Assembly (NCBI GenBank): GCA_017694935.1
Contig: JADIME010000013.1
Coordinates: forward strand, 1 to 58,584
DNA: 58,584 nucleotides
Source of the DNA: Candidatus Merdivivens pullistercoris
GTDB lineage: Bacteria; Bacteroidota; Bacteroidia; Bacteroidales; UBA932
Direction: 5' to 3'
Numbering within the stretch: the stretch's first letter is position 1; every line of letters begins with the position of its first letter. Below the pieces are notes generated by a model that was not told where the DNA came from, searched no databases, and saw only the letters and a program-made list of their open reading frames with translations. Below, piece after piece: positions 8,286 to 17,166 of this stretch. The position numbers and the translations under genes were made by a program.

Positions 8286-9428
8286 CTATCCGAGGAATCC
8301 CAACAATATACCGGCAGCAACCGCACTTCCGATCACGCCGGCCACATTAGGCCCCATGGCATGCATCAGCAGGAAGTTCCTCTTGTCATAACGGAGCCCT
8401 TCCAGATTGGATATGCGGGCCGAATCAGGCACTGCGGATACTCCTGCATTTCCGATAAGCGGGTTGATCTTGTTGCCAGGTTTCAGGAAGAGGTTGATGA
8501 ATTTCACGAACATCACGCCTCCGAAAGTTGCAATCACGAATGAAAGGAATCCCAATACGAAGATCATGATTGAACTTGGCTGAAGGAATTTGTCTGCCTG
8601 AGTCGAGCATCCCACTGTAAGTCCGATGAGTATGGTGACAACATCGATGAGCGGTCCGCGGGCTGTTTCGGCAAGCCTTCTTGTAACGCCTGACTCTTTA
8701 AGCAGGTTCCCGAAGAAGAGCATACCCAGAAGCGGAAGTCCGGACGGCACTATGAATGCCGTAAGAAGGAATCCCGCGATAGGGAAGAGGATCTTTTCCC
8801 TCTGTGAAACCACGCGCGGTGCAGGCATACGGATAAGACGTTCTTTCTTGGTCGTACACAATCTCATTACCGGAGGCTGTATTACAGGCACCAGTGCCAT
8901 GTAGGAATATGCAGATACTGCAATGGCACCCATAAGGTCCGGTGCGAGTTTGGATGACAGGAAGATTGCCGTAGGACCGTCGGCCCCGCCGATGATACCT
9001 ATGGCACCGGCCTCGCTAGGACTGAATCCCATTGCGAGAGCGATTGCATAGGCACCGAAAATACCGAGCTGGGCGGCTGCTCCGATCAGCATCAGCTTAG
9101 GATTGGCAATCAATGCCGAAAAGTCGGTCATAGCACCGATTCCCAAAAAGATGAGAGGCGGATACCATCCCTGTTGCACGCCTTTGTACAGGATGTTCAG
9201 GACAGAGCCGTCTTCATATATGCCGACATTCAGTCCCGGGAACAATGGAATGTTACCGACGATGATACCGAAACCTATCGGGACAAGCAACAGCGGCTCC
9301 CATTCTTTTTTTATCGCGATGTATATAAATGCCAGTCCGATGATGATCATGATGATATGACCCCATGTGGCATTCGCGAATCCCGTAAACTGTAAAAATT
9401 CACCTATGTTTTCTAATACAGTATTCAT
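8286..9428 (-). CDS. mmdB: Na+-translocating decarboxylase beta subunit
   Basis: A 380-aa integral membrane subunit of a biotin-dependent sodium-pumping decarboxylase (OadB/MmdB/GcdB family). It decarboxylates carboxybiotin on the BCCP subunit and couples this to Na+ export. The conserved 'GGADGPTAIF' segment is at residues 147-156, and about nine hydrophobic segments are seen, including a typical C-terminal 'MHAMGPNVAGVIGSAVAAGILL'. The length is normal (375-430). It is the last gene of the operon, 37 bases after the BCCP gene. The epimerase and alpha subunit in the same operon point to methylmalonyl-CoA as substrate rather than oxaloacetate. Confidence 0.92.
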   Translation of the reverse strand: MNTVLENIGEFLQFTGFANATWGHIIMIIIGLAFIYIAIKKEWEPLLLVPIGFGIIVGNIPLFPGLNVGIYEDGSVLNILYKGVQQGWYPPLIFLGIGAMTDFSALIANPKLMLIGAAAQLGIFGAYAIALAMGFSPSEAGAIGIIGGADGPTAIFLSSKLAPDLMGAIAVSAYSYMALVPVIQPPVMRLCTTKKERLIRMPAPRVVSQREKILFPIAGFLLTAFIVPSGLPLLGMLFFGNLLKESGVTRRLAETARGPLIDVVTILIGLTVGCSTQADKFLQPSSIMIFVLGFLSFVIATFGGVMFVKFINLFLKPGNKINPLIGNAGVSAVPDSARISNLEGLRYDKRNFLLMHAMGPNVAGVIGSAVAAGILLGFLG

Positions 9429-9465
9429 TTAAATGGATTTAATTTTTACATATACGGAGAACCGA

Positions 9466-9915
9466 TTATCCTATTACCACGATAGTCGCGCCTTCAAGCA
9501 CTGAGTCGCCTTTTGAAACGCAAATCTCGGTTATGGTACCGTTGCAGGAAGCCTCGATTACATTTTCCATCTTCATGGCTTCAAGTACGGCTACTTGCTG
9601 GCCGATCTTCACAGTGTCGCCGACCTTTACATTGACGCCGAGTATCACGCCCGGAAGCGGTGAGGTTACCTTTTCGCCTTTTCCGCCTGCTGCAGGAGCA
9701 GGTGCCGGAGCAGCGGCCTGTGCAGGAGCGGGTGCTGCTGCCGGTGCAGGTGCGGCCGCTGGTGTTGCTGCAGGGGCAGGTGCCGGAGCAACTTCTTTTT
9801 CCATTTCCACTGTATAGGCAGCACCGTTTACAGTGACATTGGCGTTAGTGCCTTCAATGCTATTAATGACTACATTGTAGTCAGAGCCGTTGATTTTGAA
9901 TTTATACTCTTTCAT
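9466..9915 (-). CDS. mmdC: Biotin carboxyl carrier subunit
   Basis: A 149-aa biotinyl carrier protein. The C-terminal lipoyl/biotinyl domain contains the biotinylation motif 'EAMKMEN' with Lys115 as the acceptor. An N-terminal ~40-residue beta domain is joined to it by a flexible Ala/Pro linker of about 35 residues ('APAPAAAPAPAQAAAPAP'), which lets the biotin arm swing between the carboxyltransferase and the membrane pump. The gene lies between the OadG-like gene and mmdB with gaps of 33 and 37 bases. The same carrier could in principle also serve an acyl-CoA carboxylase, but the operon makes the decarboxylase role the main one. Confidence 0.92.
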   Translation of the reverse strand: MKEYKFKINGSDYNVVINSIEGTNANVTVNGAAYTVEMEKEVAPAPAPAATPAAAPAPAAAPAPAQAAAPAPAPAAGGKGEKVTSPLPGVILGVNVKVGDTVKIGQQVAVLEAMKMENVIEASCNGTITEICVSKGDSVLEGATIVVIG

Positions 9916-9948
9916 TTCGATTCTTTTTATTTGTTGTCGGGTTGTTTG

Positions 9949-10899
9949 TTACTTAATGGGTTTGCGGAGCTGCATATCCCTTTTGTCGCTCCATTGTGTC
10001 TGATGGGATTTGATTGTCAGGACAAAACTCTCCTGATCGTGAACGTATGATGTAAGGTGCATGTGCAAAGCCAAGGCTATTGCCGCCTTAACCTCGTTTC
10101 CGCACTCTTTGTCCAAGGCCATTGCAATCGCGGCGGCTACTTCAGGCATGTTGCCGTCTTTCTTGCCTGTGTGTTTAGGCTTGAATGCCACCGGAACCGT
10201 AGTCTCGTCCTTGCTGTCGTTTTTCCTGTCGTATTTTACTGATGCCTTTCCGATATATTTGAATATAAGGAACAGGATTATCAGTGCAGAGAATACGACA
10301 CTCATTGAAGTCAGGGAAATGATCCATCCGTACGGGTCGGTACGTGCCATGATCTGGCTTTTTGTTTCCGCTTCGAGATCACCGTTCTGGGAGTTAGGGG
10401 AAGGGGACATCTTTGTAAATTCTGTGTCGTCTATGGTACCTTCGATATGTACCCTTCCGTATGATTCATCCACTCCGAGGTCGGCAGGAATTGTGACCTG
10501 GTCTATGACTGTGCGTCCGTCACTGCTGACAAAGTAGATGGTCTTGCCGGGCTCGAGCTTGAAATTGATATAGTAAGTTCCTTGCTCTCCTATGCCCGAT
10601 GCGTAGAACACTACTACTTGGCGCGGAGCCAGTTTTGTGCTTACGTCCCCTTTCGGAATCAAATATTTTTTCTTGTTTTGCAGGTCGTCTGTCAGGTAGC
10701 AGCCTCCTATGTCCACGCTCCCGTAGGAACTGTTGAGCAACTCTATCCACCCGTTCCTGTTGCCGTAACCGTCCACGAGGCTCGTCTCGTTGTGGACAAG
10801 CACTTCGTTGATCAGCATTTCATTCAGGTTCTGGGCGGATGCGGAGGCGGCTGCAACCGTCAGTGCGCACAAAACAAACAAACTCTTTATTTTGTTCAT
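9949..10899 (-). CDS. Lamin-tail domain / OadG-like fusion subunit
   Basis: A 316-aa protein with a signal peptide (about 1-22), a lamin-tail (LTD) domain at ~25-140 ('LINEVLVHNETSLVDGYGNRNGWIELLN', 'GGCYLTDDLQNKKKYLIP'), a single transmembrane helix at ~193-215 and a cytoplasmic tail with 'VAAAIAMALDKECGNEVKAAIALALHMHL', the OadG-type C-terminal region. It therefore replaces the short gamma/delta subunit of the decarboxylase, which holds the complex together, and adds an extracytoplasmic LTD domain. This architecture in an mmd operon is known in Bacteroidales; the task of the LTD part is unclear. It lies 23 bases after mmdA. Confidence 0.8.
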   Translation of the reverse strand: MNKIKSLFVLCALTVAAASASAQNLNEMLINEVLVHNETSLVDGYGNRNGWIELLNSSYGSVDIGGCYLTDDLQNKKKYLIPKGDVSTKLAPRQVVVFYASGIGEQGTYYINFKLEPGKTIYFVSSDGRTVIDQVTIPADLGVDESYGRVHIEGTIDDTEFTKMSPSPNSQNGDLEAETKSQIMARTDPYGWIISLTSMSVVFSALIILFLIFKYIGKASVKYDRKNDSKDETTVPVAFKPKHTGKKDGNMPEVAAAIAMALDKECGNEVKAAIALALHMHLTSYVHDQESFVLTIKSHQTQWSDKRDMQLRKPIK

Positions 10900-10922
10900 T
10901 CTTTGGAATCTTTAATGATATT

Positions 10923-12485
10923 TTATAAAGGTAGGTTGTCGTGTTTCTTTGCCGGATTGCTCTGCTTCTTGGTAGCGAGCTGTTCCAAAGCGCGGATAAC
11001 ACGGAAACGCGTGTTGCGAGGTTCGATTACATCGTCTATGTAGCCATAGCTTGCAGCCTTGTACGGATTGCAGAAGAGATCGTTGTACTCTTTCTTCTTT
11101 TCTTCCGTAAGCCTTGCCTGCTCTGCAGGATCCTCGACAGCCTTGATTTCTTTCGAATACAATACGGCTACAGCTCCGTCTGCACCCATTACGGCAATGT
11201 TGGCAGTAGGCCATGCGTAATTGATGTCGCCACGCAATTGCTTGCAGCTCATGACGATATGCGATCCTCCGTAAGATTTTCTCAGGGTAACTGTCACCTT
11301 AGGAACGGTAGCTTCGCCGTATGCATAGAGCAATTTAGCCCCGTGTACGATGATTCCGCCGTATTCCTGTTGTGTTCCGCAAAGGAAGCCCGGCACGTCC
11401 ACCAGTGTTACCAAAGGAATATTGAATGCATCGCAGAACCTTACGAAGCGGGCTGCCTTGCGTGACGCATTGATGTCGAGTACGCCGGCAAGTATCTTAG
11501 GCTGGTTGGCCACTATACCTACGGACCTTCCGTTCATGCGGGCAAAGCCGATGATGATGTTCTTGGCGTAGTTCTTATGTATTTCAAGGAATTTTCCGTC
11601 ATCTACTATTCTTGCAACCACTTCATACATGTCGTATGGTTTGTTAGGGTTGTCAGGAATGATTTCATTCAGATAGTCGTCTACACGGCTGATTGGGTCG
11701 GAGGTAGGTACTATCGGAGCCTCTTCGAGATTGTTTTGAGGAATATAGCTGATGATATCCTTGATGAGCTGGATACCTTCCTGTTCCGTATCCACGGCGA
11801 AATGCGCGACACCGCTTTTTGTCGAATGCACGCTTGCGCCTCCGAGCTGTTCCTGGGTTACGGTTTCACCGGTCACGCTTTTTACAACCGCAGGTCCTGT
11901 GAGGAACATGTAGCTGGCATCGCGTACCATGATATTGAAGTCCGTCAGGGCAGGGGAATATACGGCTCCTCCGGCGCACGGCCCGAAGATACCGGAGATT
12001 TGCGGAACCACGCCAGATGCGAGGATGTTCCTCTGGAAGATCTCGGAATAACCTGCAAGTGCGTTCACGCCTTCCTGGATACGTGCTCCGCCCGAGTCGT
12101 TTATACCGATGACCGGTGCGCCTACTTTCATTGCCATGTCCATTACTTTGCAGATTTTCTGGGCCATGGTCTCGGAAAGAGATCCTCCGATAACAGTGAA
12201 ATCCTGTGCAAACACGTACACAAGCCTTCCGTCGATAGTACCGCAGCCAGTTACCACACCGTCTCCGTCGAACTGGGTCTTTTCCATTCCGAAATTGGTG
12301 CAGCGGTGGCGTACAAACATATCATACTCTTCGAAACTGCCTTCGTCCAAAAGCAGGTTAATCCTTTCACGGGCGGTCAGTTTCCCTTTGGCGTGCTGGG
12401 CGTCGATCCTTTTCTGTCCTCCGCCGAGCCGGGCCTGTTCCCTACGCTCTACTAAAGCCTTGATCTGTTCTTGTTGTATGCTCAT
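10923..12485 (-). CDS. mmdA: Methylmalonyl-CoA decarboxylase alpha / carboxyltransferase
   Basis: A 520-aa carboxyltransferase of the propionyl-CoA carboxylase beta / methylmalonyl-CoA decarboxylase alpha family. Two crotonase-like halves are visible. The first has '[18 protein letters not shown]' and the CoA-binding '[15 protein letters not shown]'; the second has '[28 protein letters not shown]' and '[17 protein letters not shown]'. It transfers the carboxyl group from methylmalonyl-CoA to biotin on MmdC. The gene is 15 bases downstream of the epimerase and the membrane subunits follow, so decarboxylation with Na+ pumping, the last energy-conserving step of succinate-to-propionate fermentation, is the natural reading. 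A dual carboxylase role is not excluded. Confidence 0.9.
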   Translation of the reverse strand: MSIQQEQIKALVERREQARLGGGQKRIDAQHAKGKLTARERINLLLDEGSFEEYDMFVRHRCTNFGMEKTQFDGDGVVTGCGTIDGRLVYVFAQDFTVIGGSLSETMAQKICKVMDMAMKVGAPVIGINDSGGARIQEGVNALAGYSEIFQRNILASGVVPQISGIFGPCAGGAVYSPALTDFNIMVRDASYMFLTGPAVVKSVTGETVTQEQLGGASVHSTKSGVAHFAVDTEQEGIQLIKDIISYIPQNNLEEAPIVPTSDPISRVDDYLNEIIPDNPNKPYDMYEVVARIVDDGKFLEIHKNYAKNIIIGFARMNGRSVGIVANQPKILAGVLDINASRKAARFVRFCDAFNIPLVTLVDVPGFLCGTQQEYGGIIVHGAKLLYAYGEATVPKVTVTLRKSYGGSHIVMSCKQLRGDINYAWPTANIAVMGADGAVAVLYSKEIKAVEDPAEQARLTEEKKKEYNDLFCNPYKAASYGYIDDVIEPRNTRFRVIRALEQLATKKQSNPAKKHDNLPL

Positions 12486-12500
12486 ATTTATGGAATATTA

Positions 12501-12914
12501 CTATTTTTCGTTAGGATTTTCGCATATTTCCGTCAGAACGCCCATTGTGGATTTAGGGTGGAGGAATGCGATGTTGAGACCTTCGGCGCCTTTCCTCGGA
12601 GCCTTGTCTATCAATTGTACGCCTTTTTCGGCTGCCTCGTCGAGACATTTCTGAACGCATTTGGTCGCGAATGCTATATGGTGTACGCCTTCGCCTCTCT
12701 TTTCTATGAATTTTGCTATTGTACCCTCAGGCGAGGTGCTTTCCAGAAGTTCGAGCTTGGTCTGGCCTATCTTGAAAAAGGCCGTTTTTACTTTCTGGTC
12801 TGCCACTTCTTCGATATAGTAGCATTTCAGACCCAAGACATTCTCGTAATAAGGTATGGCCGTTTCGAGGGATTTTACAGCGATACCGATGTGTTCAATG
12901 TGACTTAATTCCAT
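12501..12914 (-). CDS. mce: Methylmalonyl-CoA epimerase
   Basis: A 137-aa vicinal-oxygen-chelate (glyoxalase fold) protein. 'LSHIEHIGIAVKSLETAIPYYENVLG' at the N-terminus and 'GEGVHHIAFAT' in the second half supply the metal-binding histidines, and 'LIDKAPRKGAEGLNIAFLHPKSTMGVLTEI' is the conserved epimerase C-terminus. It interconverts (R)- and (S)-methylmalonyl-CoA, linking the B12-dependent mutase (not in this window) to the decarboxylase encoded just downstream. Normal length for the family. First gene of the mmd operon, with a -7-type box about 64 bases upstream. Confidence 0.93.
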   Translation of the reverse strand: MELSHIEHIGIAVKSLETAIPYYENVLGLKCYYIEEVADQKVKTAFFKIGQTKLELLESTSPEGTIAKFIEKRGEGVHHIAFATKCVQKCLDEAAEKGVQLIDKAPRKGAEGLNIAFLHPKSTMGVLTEICENPNEK

Positions 12915-12977
12915 TGCTTTAAATCTTTAAATATTGTACAATAATTCAAAATAATCAAGTATGCACATAATGCGCGG

Positions 12978-12985
12978 CAAAAGTA
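12978..12985 (-). promoter_or_regulatory. -7 box of the mce-mmd operon
   Basis: Minus-strand TACTTTTG followed by CCGCGC matches TAnnTTTG. It would give a leader of roughly 55-60 bases before mce. Confidence 0.5.
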
Positions 12986-13084
12986 CTAATATTTTTTGAT
13001 TAAGAAATCCATTTGACTTGAATTTCGTTCAAGGAATCAGGAAAATTTGCCGTAATTGTAAGAAATCCCGAAACGGAATCATGG

Positions 13085-13127
13085 AAAAAGCGACGGGCGG
13101 CAGTGCCTTTGCCCACTGTCGCCCGTC
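13085..13127 (-). terminator. Terminator after yebC
   Basis: Minus-strand GACGGGCGACAGTG pairs with CACTGCCGCCCGTC (14 positions, one G-U type mismatch), followed by GCTTTTT. It lies 39 bases past the yebC stop and separates that unit from the mce-mmd operon. Confidence 0.85.
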
Positions 13128-13165
13128 CTGTATCCCTTCAAATGTATTGCCGAGGCCGTACGTGA

Positions 13166-13897
13166 TTACGCCATGTTGTGATATACGTTCTGCACGTCGT
13201 CGTCGCTCTCGATCTTTTCGATCAGCTTTTCAACCGCGGCCTTGTCTTCCTCGGAAAGTTCTTTCAGCTCGCCGTTCGGCAGACGCTCGAAAGCTCCCGA
13301 AACAAGCTGGTATCCGTGTTCTTCTATGTATTTCTGGATGTTCCCGAATGCGGTGTAGTCGCCGTATATCACGATGGTTTCTTCCCCTGTTTCTTCGTCA
13401 GACTCTTTGAACACCTCGTCTGCACCGTAGTCGATAAGGTCGAGTTCCAGTTCGTCGAGATCTACCGGCTTGTCCGTCTTGATTCTGAATACGCATTTGC
13501 GGTCGAACATGAAAGCAACGCTTCCGGAAGTCCCGAGCGAGCCTCCGAATTTGTTGAAATAGCTGCGCACGTTTGCGACTGTCCTGTTGATATTGTCGGT
13601 GGCAGTCTCCACGAGGATGGCTACTCCGTGAGGCCCGTAACCTTCGTATACCACTTCCTTATAGTCGCCGGCATCCTTTTCCACTGCACGTTTGATGGCC
13701 CTGTCGATATTTTCCTTAGGCATGTTCTCGGACTTGGCCGTCTGGATTAGGGTGCGGAGCCTCGGGTTCCCGTCAGGATCGGTGCCCCCGGCCTTCGCGG
13801 CAATGGTTATTTCCTTTCCCAATCTTGTGAACACGCGGGCCATGTTTCCCCAGCGTTTGAACTTTCTCTCTTTTCTAAATTCGAATGCCCTTCCCAT
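13166..13897 (-). CDS. yebC: YebC/PmpR family regulatory protein
   Basis: A 243-aa YebC/PmpR/TACO1-type protein. The start 'MGRAFEFRKERKFKRWGNMARVFTRLGKEITIAAK' is the form usual in Bacteroidetes, with family hallmarks 'NPRLRTLIQTAKSENMPKENIDRAIKRA' and 'YEGYGPHGVAILVETATDNINRTVANVRSYFNKFGGSLG'. Family members are described both as DNA-binding regulators and as factors easing translation through proline-rich stretches; which applies here cannot be read from the sequence. It is 72 bases downstream of the TPR gene, probably in one unit, and is followed by a strong terminator. Confidence 0.93.
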   Translation of the reverse strand: MGRAFEFRKERKFKRWGNMARVFTRLGKEITIAAKAGGTDPDGNPRLRTLIQTAKSENMPKENIDRAIKRAVEKDAGDYKEVVYEGYGPHGVAILVETATDNINRTVANVRSYFNKFGGSLGTSGSVAFMFDRKCVFRIKTDKPVDLDELELDLIDYGADEVFKESDEETGEETIVIYGDYTAFGNIQKYIEEHGYQLVSGAFERLPNGELKELSEEDKAAVEKLIEKIESDDDVQNVYHNMA

Positions 13898-13969
13898 ATT
13901 GTGAATCCTTTATTTTGTCTGTAAAATAGGCGGCCATGTTAAGTGCATGGCACGCGCTGTATTCTTCCT

Positions 13970-14653
13970 TTATTCTGCCTTGACCTCTATGCGGGATATG
14001 TATTTGTCTATATCGTATCCTTCGATGGATGCAGGATATTTTTCCTTGATGGTCCTGTAGCACTCGAGCGCTTTTGCGGAGTTGCCCATCTCCTCGTATG
14101 TCACTCCTGCCTTAAGCCAATATTCGGCCGCATATATGTTGTCGATATGCTTTGCCGCCCTCTCGAAATAGTTCACGGCATTGGCATAGTCGCCCAATCC
14201 TACGTAGGCGTCCCCGATGCAGGAGAATGCGCGTGACTTGAGTATCGGCTCTTTGCCGTTGTATTTCTGCAGATATGAAATGGCCTGCTGGTAGTTGCCG
14301 TTCTGAAGTTCGCAGATGCCTGCATAGAGATAAACGGCTTTTCCTGCCTTTTTGCCGTAATTGTCAATGATCTGTGCGAAGCCGAGGATGTTCCCGTCGC
14401 CGTTCAGCGCGGTCTCATAGTCTCCTGAGCGGAAAACTTCTTCGGCAGGGTACATCTGGCTCATGGCCTCCGCCTTCTTCGGCTCGTTTATGAGTTTCGC
14501 GTAGCCCAGATATATGATGATTATGGCTACGATTGCTATGAGTATCCCGTACAGCAATCCTTTCTTGTCCCTGATGAACTGTTCAGTCTTTGAAACTGCA
14601 TTGACGATAGCTTCCGCTTCTTCGTTTTTGGTCTTTTTAGTCTCTTTTGTCAT
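13970..14653 (-). CDS. TPR-repeat membrane protein
   Basis: A 227-aa protein: a charged N-terminal ~40 residues, one transmembrane helix at about 34-54 ('GLLYGILIAIVAIIIIYLGYAKL'), then TPR-like helices to the end ('AVYLYAGICELQNGNYQQAISYLQKY', 'CIGDAYVGLGDYANAVNYFERAAK', 'LKAGVTYEEMGNSAKALECYRTIKEKYP'). It resembles YfgM-like/ancillary TPR proteins common in Bacteroidetes near recF and yebC and is likely a periplasm-facing scaffold, but no partner is known. It has a good promoter (TTTG-N18-TAATTTTG) and is divergent from recF. Confidence 0.8.
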   Translation of the reverse strand: MTKETKKTKNEEAEAIVNAVSKTEQFIRDKKGLLYGILIAIVAIIIIYLGYAKLINEPKKAEAMSQMYPAEEVFRSGDYETALNGDGNILGFAQIIDNYGKKAGKAVYLYAGICELQNGNYQQAISYLQKYNGKEPILKSRAFSCIGDAYVGLGDYANAVNYFERAAKHIDNIYAAEYWLKAGVTYEEMGNSAKALECYRTIKEKYPASIEGYDIDKYISRIEVKAE

Positions 14654-14676
14654 ATCACTGTCTTTTTAGCAGGGTG

Positions 14677-14706
14677 CAAAATTACTATAATTTGTCCAAT
14701 TGCAAA
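14677..14706 (-). promoter_or_regulatory. Promoter of the TPR-yebC unit
   Basis: On the minus strand a TTTG (14703-14706) is followed after 18 bases by TAATTTTG (14677-14684), close to the Bacteroidetes -33/-7 arrangement. The inferred start point leaves a leader of about 18 bases. Confidence 0.6.
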
Positions 14707-14726
14707 TAATTTTGTCGTAAAAATGG

Positions 14727-14734
14727 TATCTTTG
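14727..14734 (+). promoter_or_regulatory. -7 box of the recF operon
   Basis: TATCTTTG followed by CGG matches TAnnTTTG exactly and sits 22 bases ahead of the recF ATG. No -33 TTTG at normal spacing. Confidence 0.5.
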
Positions 14735-14756
14735 CGGAGTTTTTTAATGAGAGAAT

Positions 14757-15857
14757 ATGCCTGTCCTCGACAAAATCATAATATCCGGTTTCAAAAACAT
14801 CGGATTTCAGGAACTGGCGTTTTCATCGGGGATAAATTGCATTACCGGCGACAACGGGGAGGGGAAGACAAACCTTATAGATGCGATATATTATCTTTCG
14901 ATGACAAAAAGCGCTTTCAGCCAGTCGGACAAATTCAACTCGCTGAACGGATGCGGAAAGTTTTCCCTCAGCGGGCTTTATTCGTTTGAAAACGGCCTGT
15001 CCAACCGGTATTCCGTCTCCGTTTCGGAAGCAGGGAAGACCGTGAAGGTGAACGACAAGGTTTACGAAAGGCTTTCCGACCACATAGGGGTATTGCCCAT
15101 CGTGCTCGTGTCTCCCAATGACGTTTCTTTGGTTAACGGCTTCGGGGAGGAACGGCGCAAGTTCATGAATGCTATCATATCCCAGTTGGACAAAGACTAT
15201 CTGAAAGCCCATCAGGGCTACGGCAGGCTCCTGCAGCAGCGCAATTCCATCCTGAAGTCCGGACGTCCGGATCCGGCTTTGCTGGAGGCCGTGGACTCCC
15301 GGCTGGCAGTCCATGCCGCCTATATTTATGATAAAAGGAGCTATTTTGCCGGGAAGATGCTCCCGATAGTAAGGCAATATTATAAAGACGTCTCCGGTAC
15401 CGGTGAAGATGTGGACATGGTTTACCGTTCGGATCTTCAGAAAGGCGATTGCCTCTCCGTCTTGAAAGACACCTTGGACAGGGATATTGCCATGGGACAT
15501 ACGACTTCCGGCATCCACAGAGACGACATGGAATTCACGATAGAGGGGATGCCTCTCAGGAAATGCGGCTCCCAGGGCCAGCAGAAATCCTTTACGGTCG
15601 CGTTGAAGTTCGCCCAGTTTTCCATAATGAGGGACGAATACGGTTTCCCGCCGCTGATGCTTTTGGACGATTTGTTCGACAAACTGGATCCGCACAGGGT
15701 TTCCAATCTGTTGAAAATAGTGATAGGTACAGGGTTCGGGCAGATTTTCCTGACCGACTGCAATGCGGAAAGGATGCGCCGCATGGTAGACGGCATGACG
15801 GAAGAAAAAGCCTATTTCCAAGCCTGCAAGGGCAGTTTTACCGTTTTGGAGCCATGA
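14757..15857 (+). CDS. recF: DNA replication/repair protein RecF
   Basis: A 366-aa SMC-like ATPase. Walker A is 'GDNGEGKT' at residues 31-38, the Q-loop/arm region follows, the ABC signature is in 'CGSQGQQKSFTVALKFAQ' and Walker B is 'LMLLDDLFDKLD' near residue 305. RecF loads RecA with RecO and RecR at single-strand gaps. Length is normal for Bacteroidetes. The stop overlaps the next ATG (ATGA), so the downstream DUF721 gene is translationally coupled, an arrangement conserved in many bacteria where dnaN/recF/DUF721 cluster. Confidence 0.95.
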   Translation: MPVLDKIIISGFKNIGFQELAFSSGINCITGDNGEGKTNLIDAIYYLSMTKSAFSQSDKFNSLNGCGKFSLSGLYSFENGLSNRYSVSVSEAGKTVKVNDKVYERLSDHIGVLPIVLVSPNDVSLVNGFGEERRKFMNAIISQLDKDYLKAHQGYGRLLQQRNSILKSGRPDPALLEAVDSRLAVHAAYIYDKRSYFAGKMLPIVRQYYKDVSGTGEDVDMVYRSDLQKGDCLSVLKDTLDRDIAMGHTTSGIHRDDMEFTIEGMPLRKCGSQGQQKSFTVALKFAQFSIMRDEYGFPPLMLLDDLFDKLDPHRVSNLLKIVIGTGFGQIFLTDCNAERMRRMVDGMTEEKAYFQACKGSFTVLEP

Positions 15858-16138
15858 AAAGACAGGAAGCGGAGCGTTTGGATTCGGTTGTAAGGAGGCT
15901 TCTCAGGGGGTCGGTCCTCGAAGAGGGGATAACAAGGGTGCAGGTCTGTGAGGCGTTCGACAGGGTTTCGGGTTTTTCCGGATACGTATTGAGGAAAAAT
16001 TTTTCCGCAGGCATACTATATTGCAGCATGAGCTCGTCCATGGCAAGGGAGCTGGCCAGTCCCATGAAAAACGCCATGATAGAGAAAATCAATGCCGAAT
16101 TGGGTGAAAATCTGGTAAAAGACATAGTGTTCAGATGA
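15854..16138 (+). CDS. DUF721 (DciA-like) protein
   Basis: A 94-aa protein, 'MKRQEAERLDSVVRRLLRGSVLEEG...', with the KH-like DUF721 pattern ('ILYCSMSSSMARELASPMKNAMIEKINAELGENLVKDIVFR'). The ORF track starts it upstream at 15449 inside recF; the ATG at 15854, overlapping the recF stop, gives the usual family N-terminus. DUF721 includes DciA, a helicase operator/loader-like factor for DnaB, and its position next to recF fits a replication role. The short Bacteroidetes form is less studied, so the function is an extrapolation. The stop overlaps the pdxB start (ATGA). Confidence 0.85.
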   Translation: MKRQEAERLDSVVRRLLRGSVLEEGITRVQVCEAFDRVSGFSGYVLRKNFSAGILYCSMSSSMARELASPMKNAMIEKINAELGENLVKDIVFR

Positions 16139-17166
16139 AAATAATCATAGATGACGACATACCTTTTATAAAAGGGGTGCTGGAGCGTTATTGCGACGTC
16201 GAATATATGAAAGGCGAGGATATTTGCCCGGAAAACGTGAAAGACGCGGATGCCATGATGGTGCGTACATGGACGGTCTGTGACGCTTCCCTGCTTTCGG
16301 GTTCCAAAGTGAGGTTCGTGGCCACGGCCACGGCGGGAATGAACCATATCGACACGGATTGGTGCCGCCGCAACGGCATATATACGGCGAATGCGCCGGG
16401 TTGCAATGCAATGGGAGTAGTGCAGTATCTGTACACGGCATTGTTCTGTGTCGCCGAACTGAAAGGCATATCGTTAAAGGGTAAGAAAATAGGCATCATA
16501 GGTGCCGGCAATGTGGGCGGCCGTGCCGCCGCGATCGCCCCGAAATTCGGACTGGTCCCTGTCGTGTGCGATCCTCCGAGGGCCGCCGTGGAAGGGCCTG
16601 AAGGGTTTCATGACTTGCAGGAACTGCTTGGAATATCCGATATAGTCACACTGCATGTGCCGCTTTACGAGGGCACGTACAGGATGGCGGATGAGAATTT
16701 TTTTAGTAAAATGCCGAAAAATACTATCTTTGTAAATGCATCCCGTGGGGACACTGTGGATGAAGCGGCCCTGGCAAGGCATTTGGAGGATTTTTCGGCG
16801 TTGGTGCTCGACGTATGGCACGGCGAGCCGCATGTCTCGGAAATGCTTGTACAGGCCGCGGATATAGCCACTCCGCACATTGCGGGCTATTCGTTGGCGG
16901 GCAAGGTAAATGCGACGGCCGCCGCGGTAAGGGCTTTTGCGGATTTCGCATCCATAGATGCATTGAAAGGCTTTTATCCTGAAACAGGTTTGGGCAAAGA
17001 AGCCGTATCCCGTTTTCTGGATACGGAAGGGAGCCAGAGCGAGGTTGCCGGCAGATTGGCGGATATTTTCCCGATAAACGAGGAAAGCGCGTTGCTCAAG
17101 GCGGCCCCCGGAGATTTTGGAAGATTGAGGACAGAGTACCAATATAGAACTGAATTTTATGTTTGA
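16135..17166 (+). CDS. pdxB: Erythronate-4-phosphate dehydrogenase
   Basis: A 343-aa D-2-hydroxyacid dehydrogenase. The PdxB-specific N-terminus 'MKIIIDDDIPFIKGVLERYCDVEY' and 'VRFVATATAGMNHIDTDWCRRNGI' are clear. The NAD-binding loop is 'IIGAGNVGGRAA' (~119-130), and the catalytic region includes 'NASRGDTVDEAAL' and 'ATPHIAGYSLAGK' with the active-site His. It oxidises 4-phosphoerythronate in the DXP-dependent route to pyridoxal phosphate. Starts overlap on both sides (4 bases with DUF721, 8 with the next gene) show a tightly packed operon. Confidence 0.92.
   Translation: MKIIIDDDIPFIKGVLERYCDVEYMKGEDICPENVKDADAMMVRTWTVCDASLLSGSKVRFVATATAGMNHIDTDWCRRNGIYTANAPGCNAMGVVQYLYTALFCVAELKGISLKGKKIGIIGAGNVGGRAAAIAPKFGLVPVVCDPPRAAVEGPEGFHDLQELLGISDIVTLHVPLYEGTYRMADENFFSKMPKNTIFVNASRGDTVDEAALARHLEDFSALVLDVWHGEPHVSEMLVQAADIATPHIAGYSLAGKVNATAAAVRAFADFASIDALKGFYPETGLGKEAVSRFLDTEGSQSEVAGRLADIFPINEESALLKAAPGDFGRLRTEYQYRTEFYV

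Noticed and set aside
9700-9800. Tandem nucleotide repeat (GCAGGTGCCGGAGCAG-like)
   Set aside because: It encodes the Ala/Pro-rich flexible linker of the biotin carrier protein; low complexity is expected there.
11577-12455. 292-codon plus-strand ORF opposite mmdA
   Set aside because: Lies wholly inside the conserved carboxyltransferase gene; the translation is Cys/His/Tyr-rich without a fold signature.
14823-15821. 332-codon minus-strand ORF opposite recF
   Set aside because: recF is unmistakable on the plus strand; the reverse frame lacks any recognisable motif or start context.
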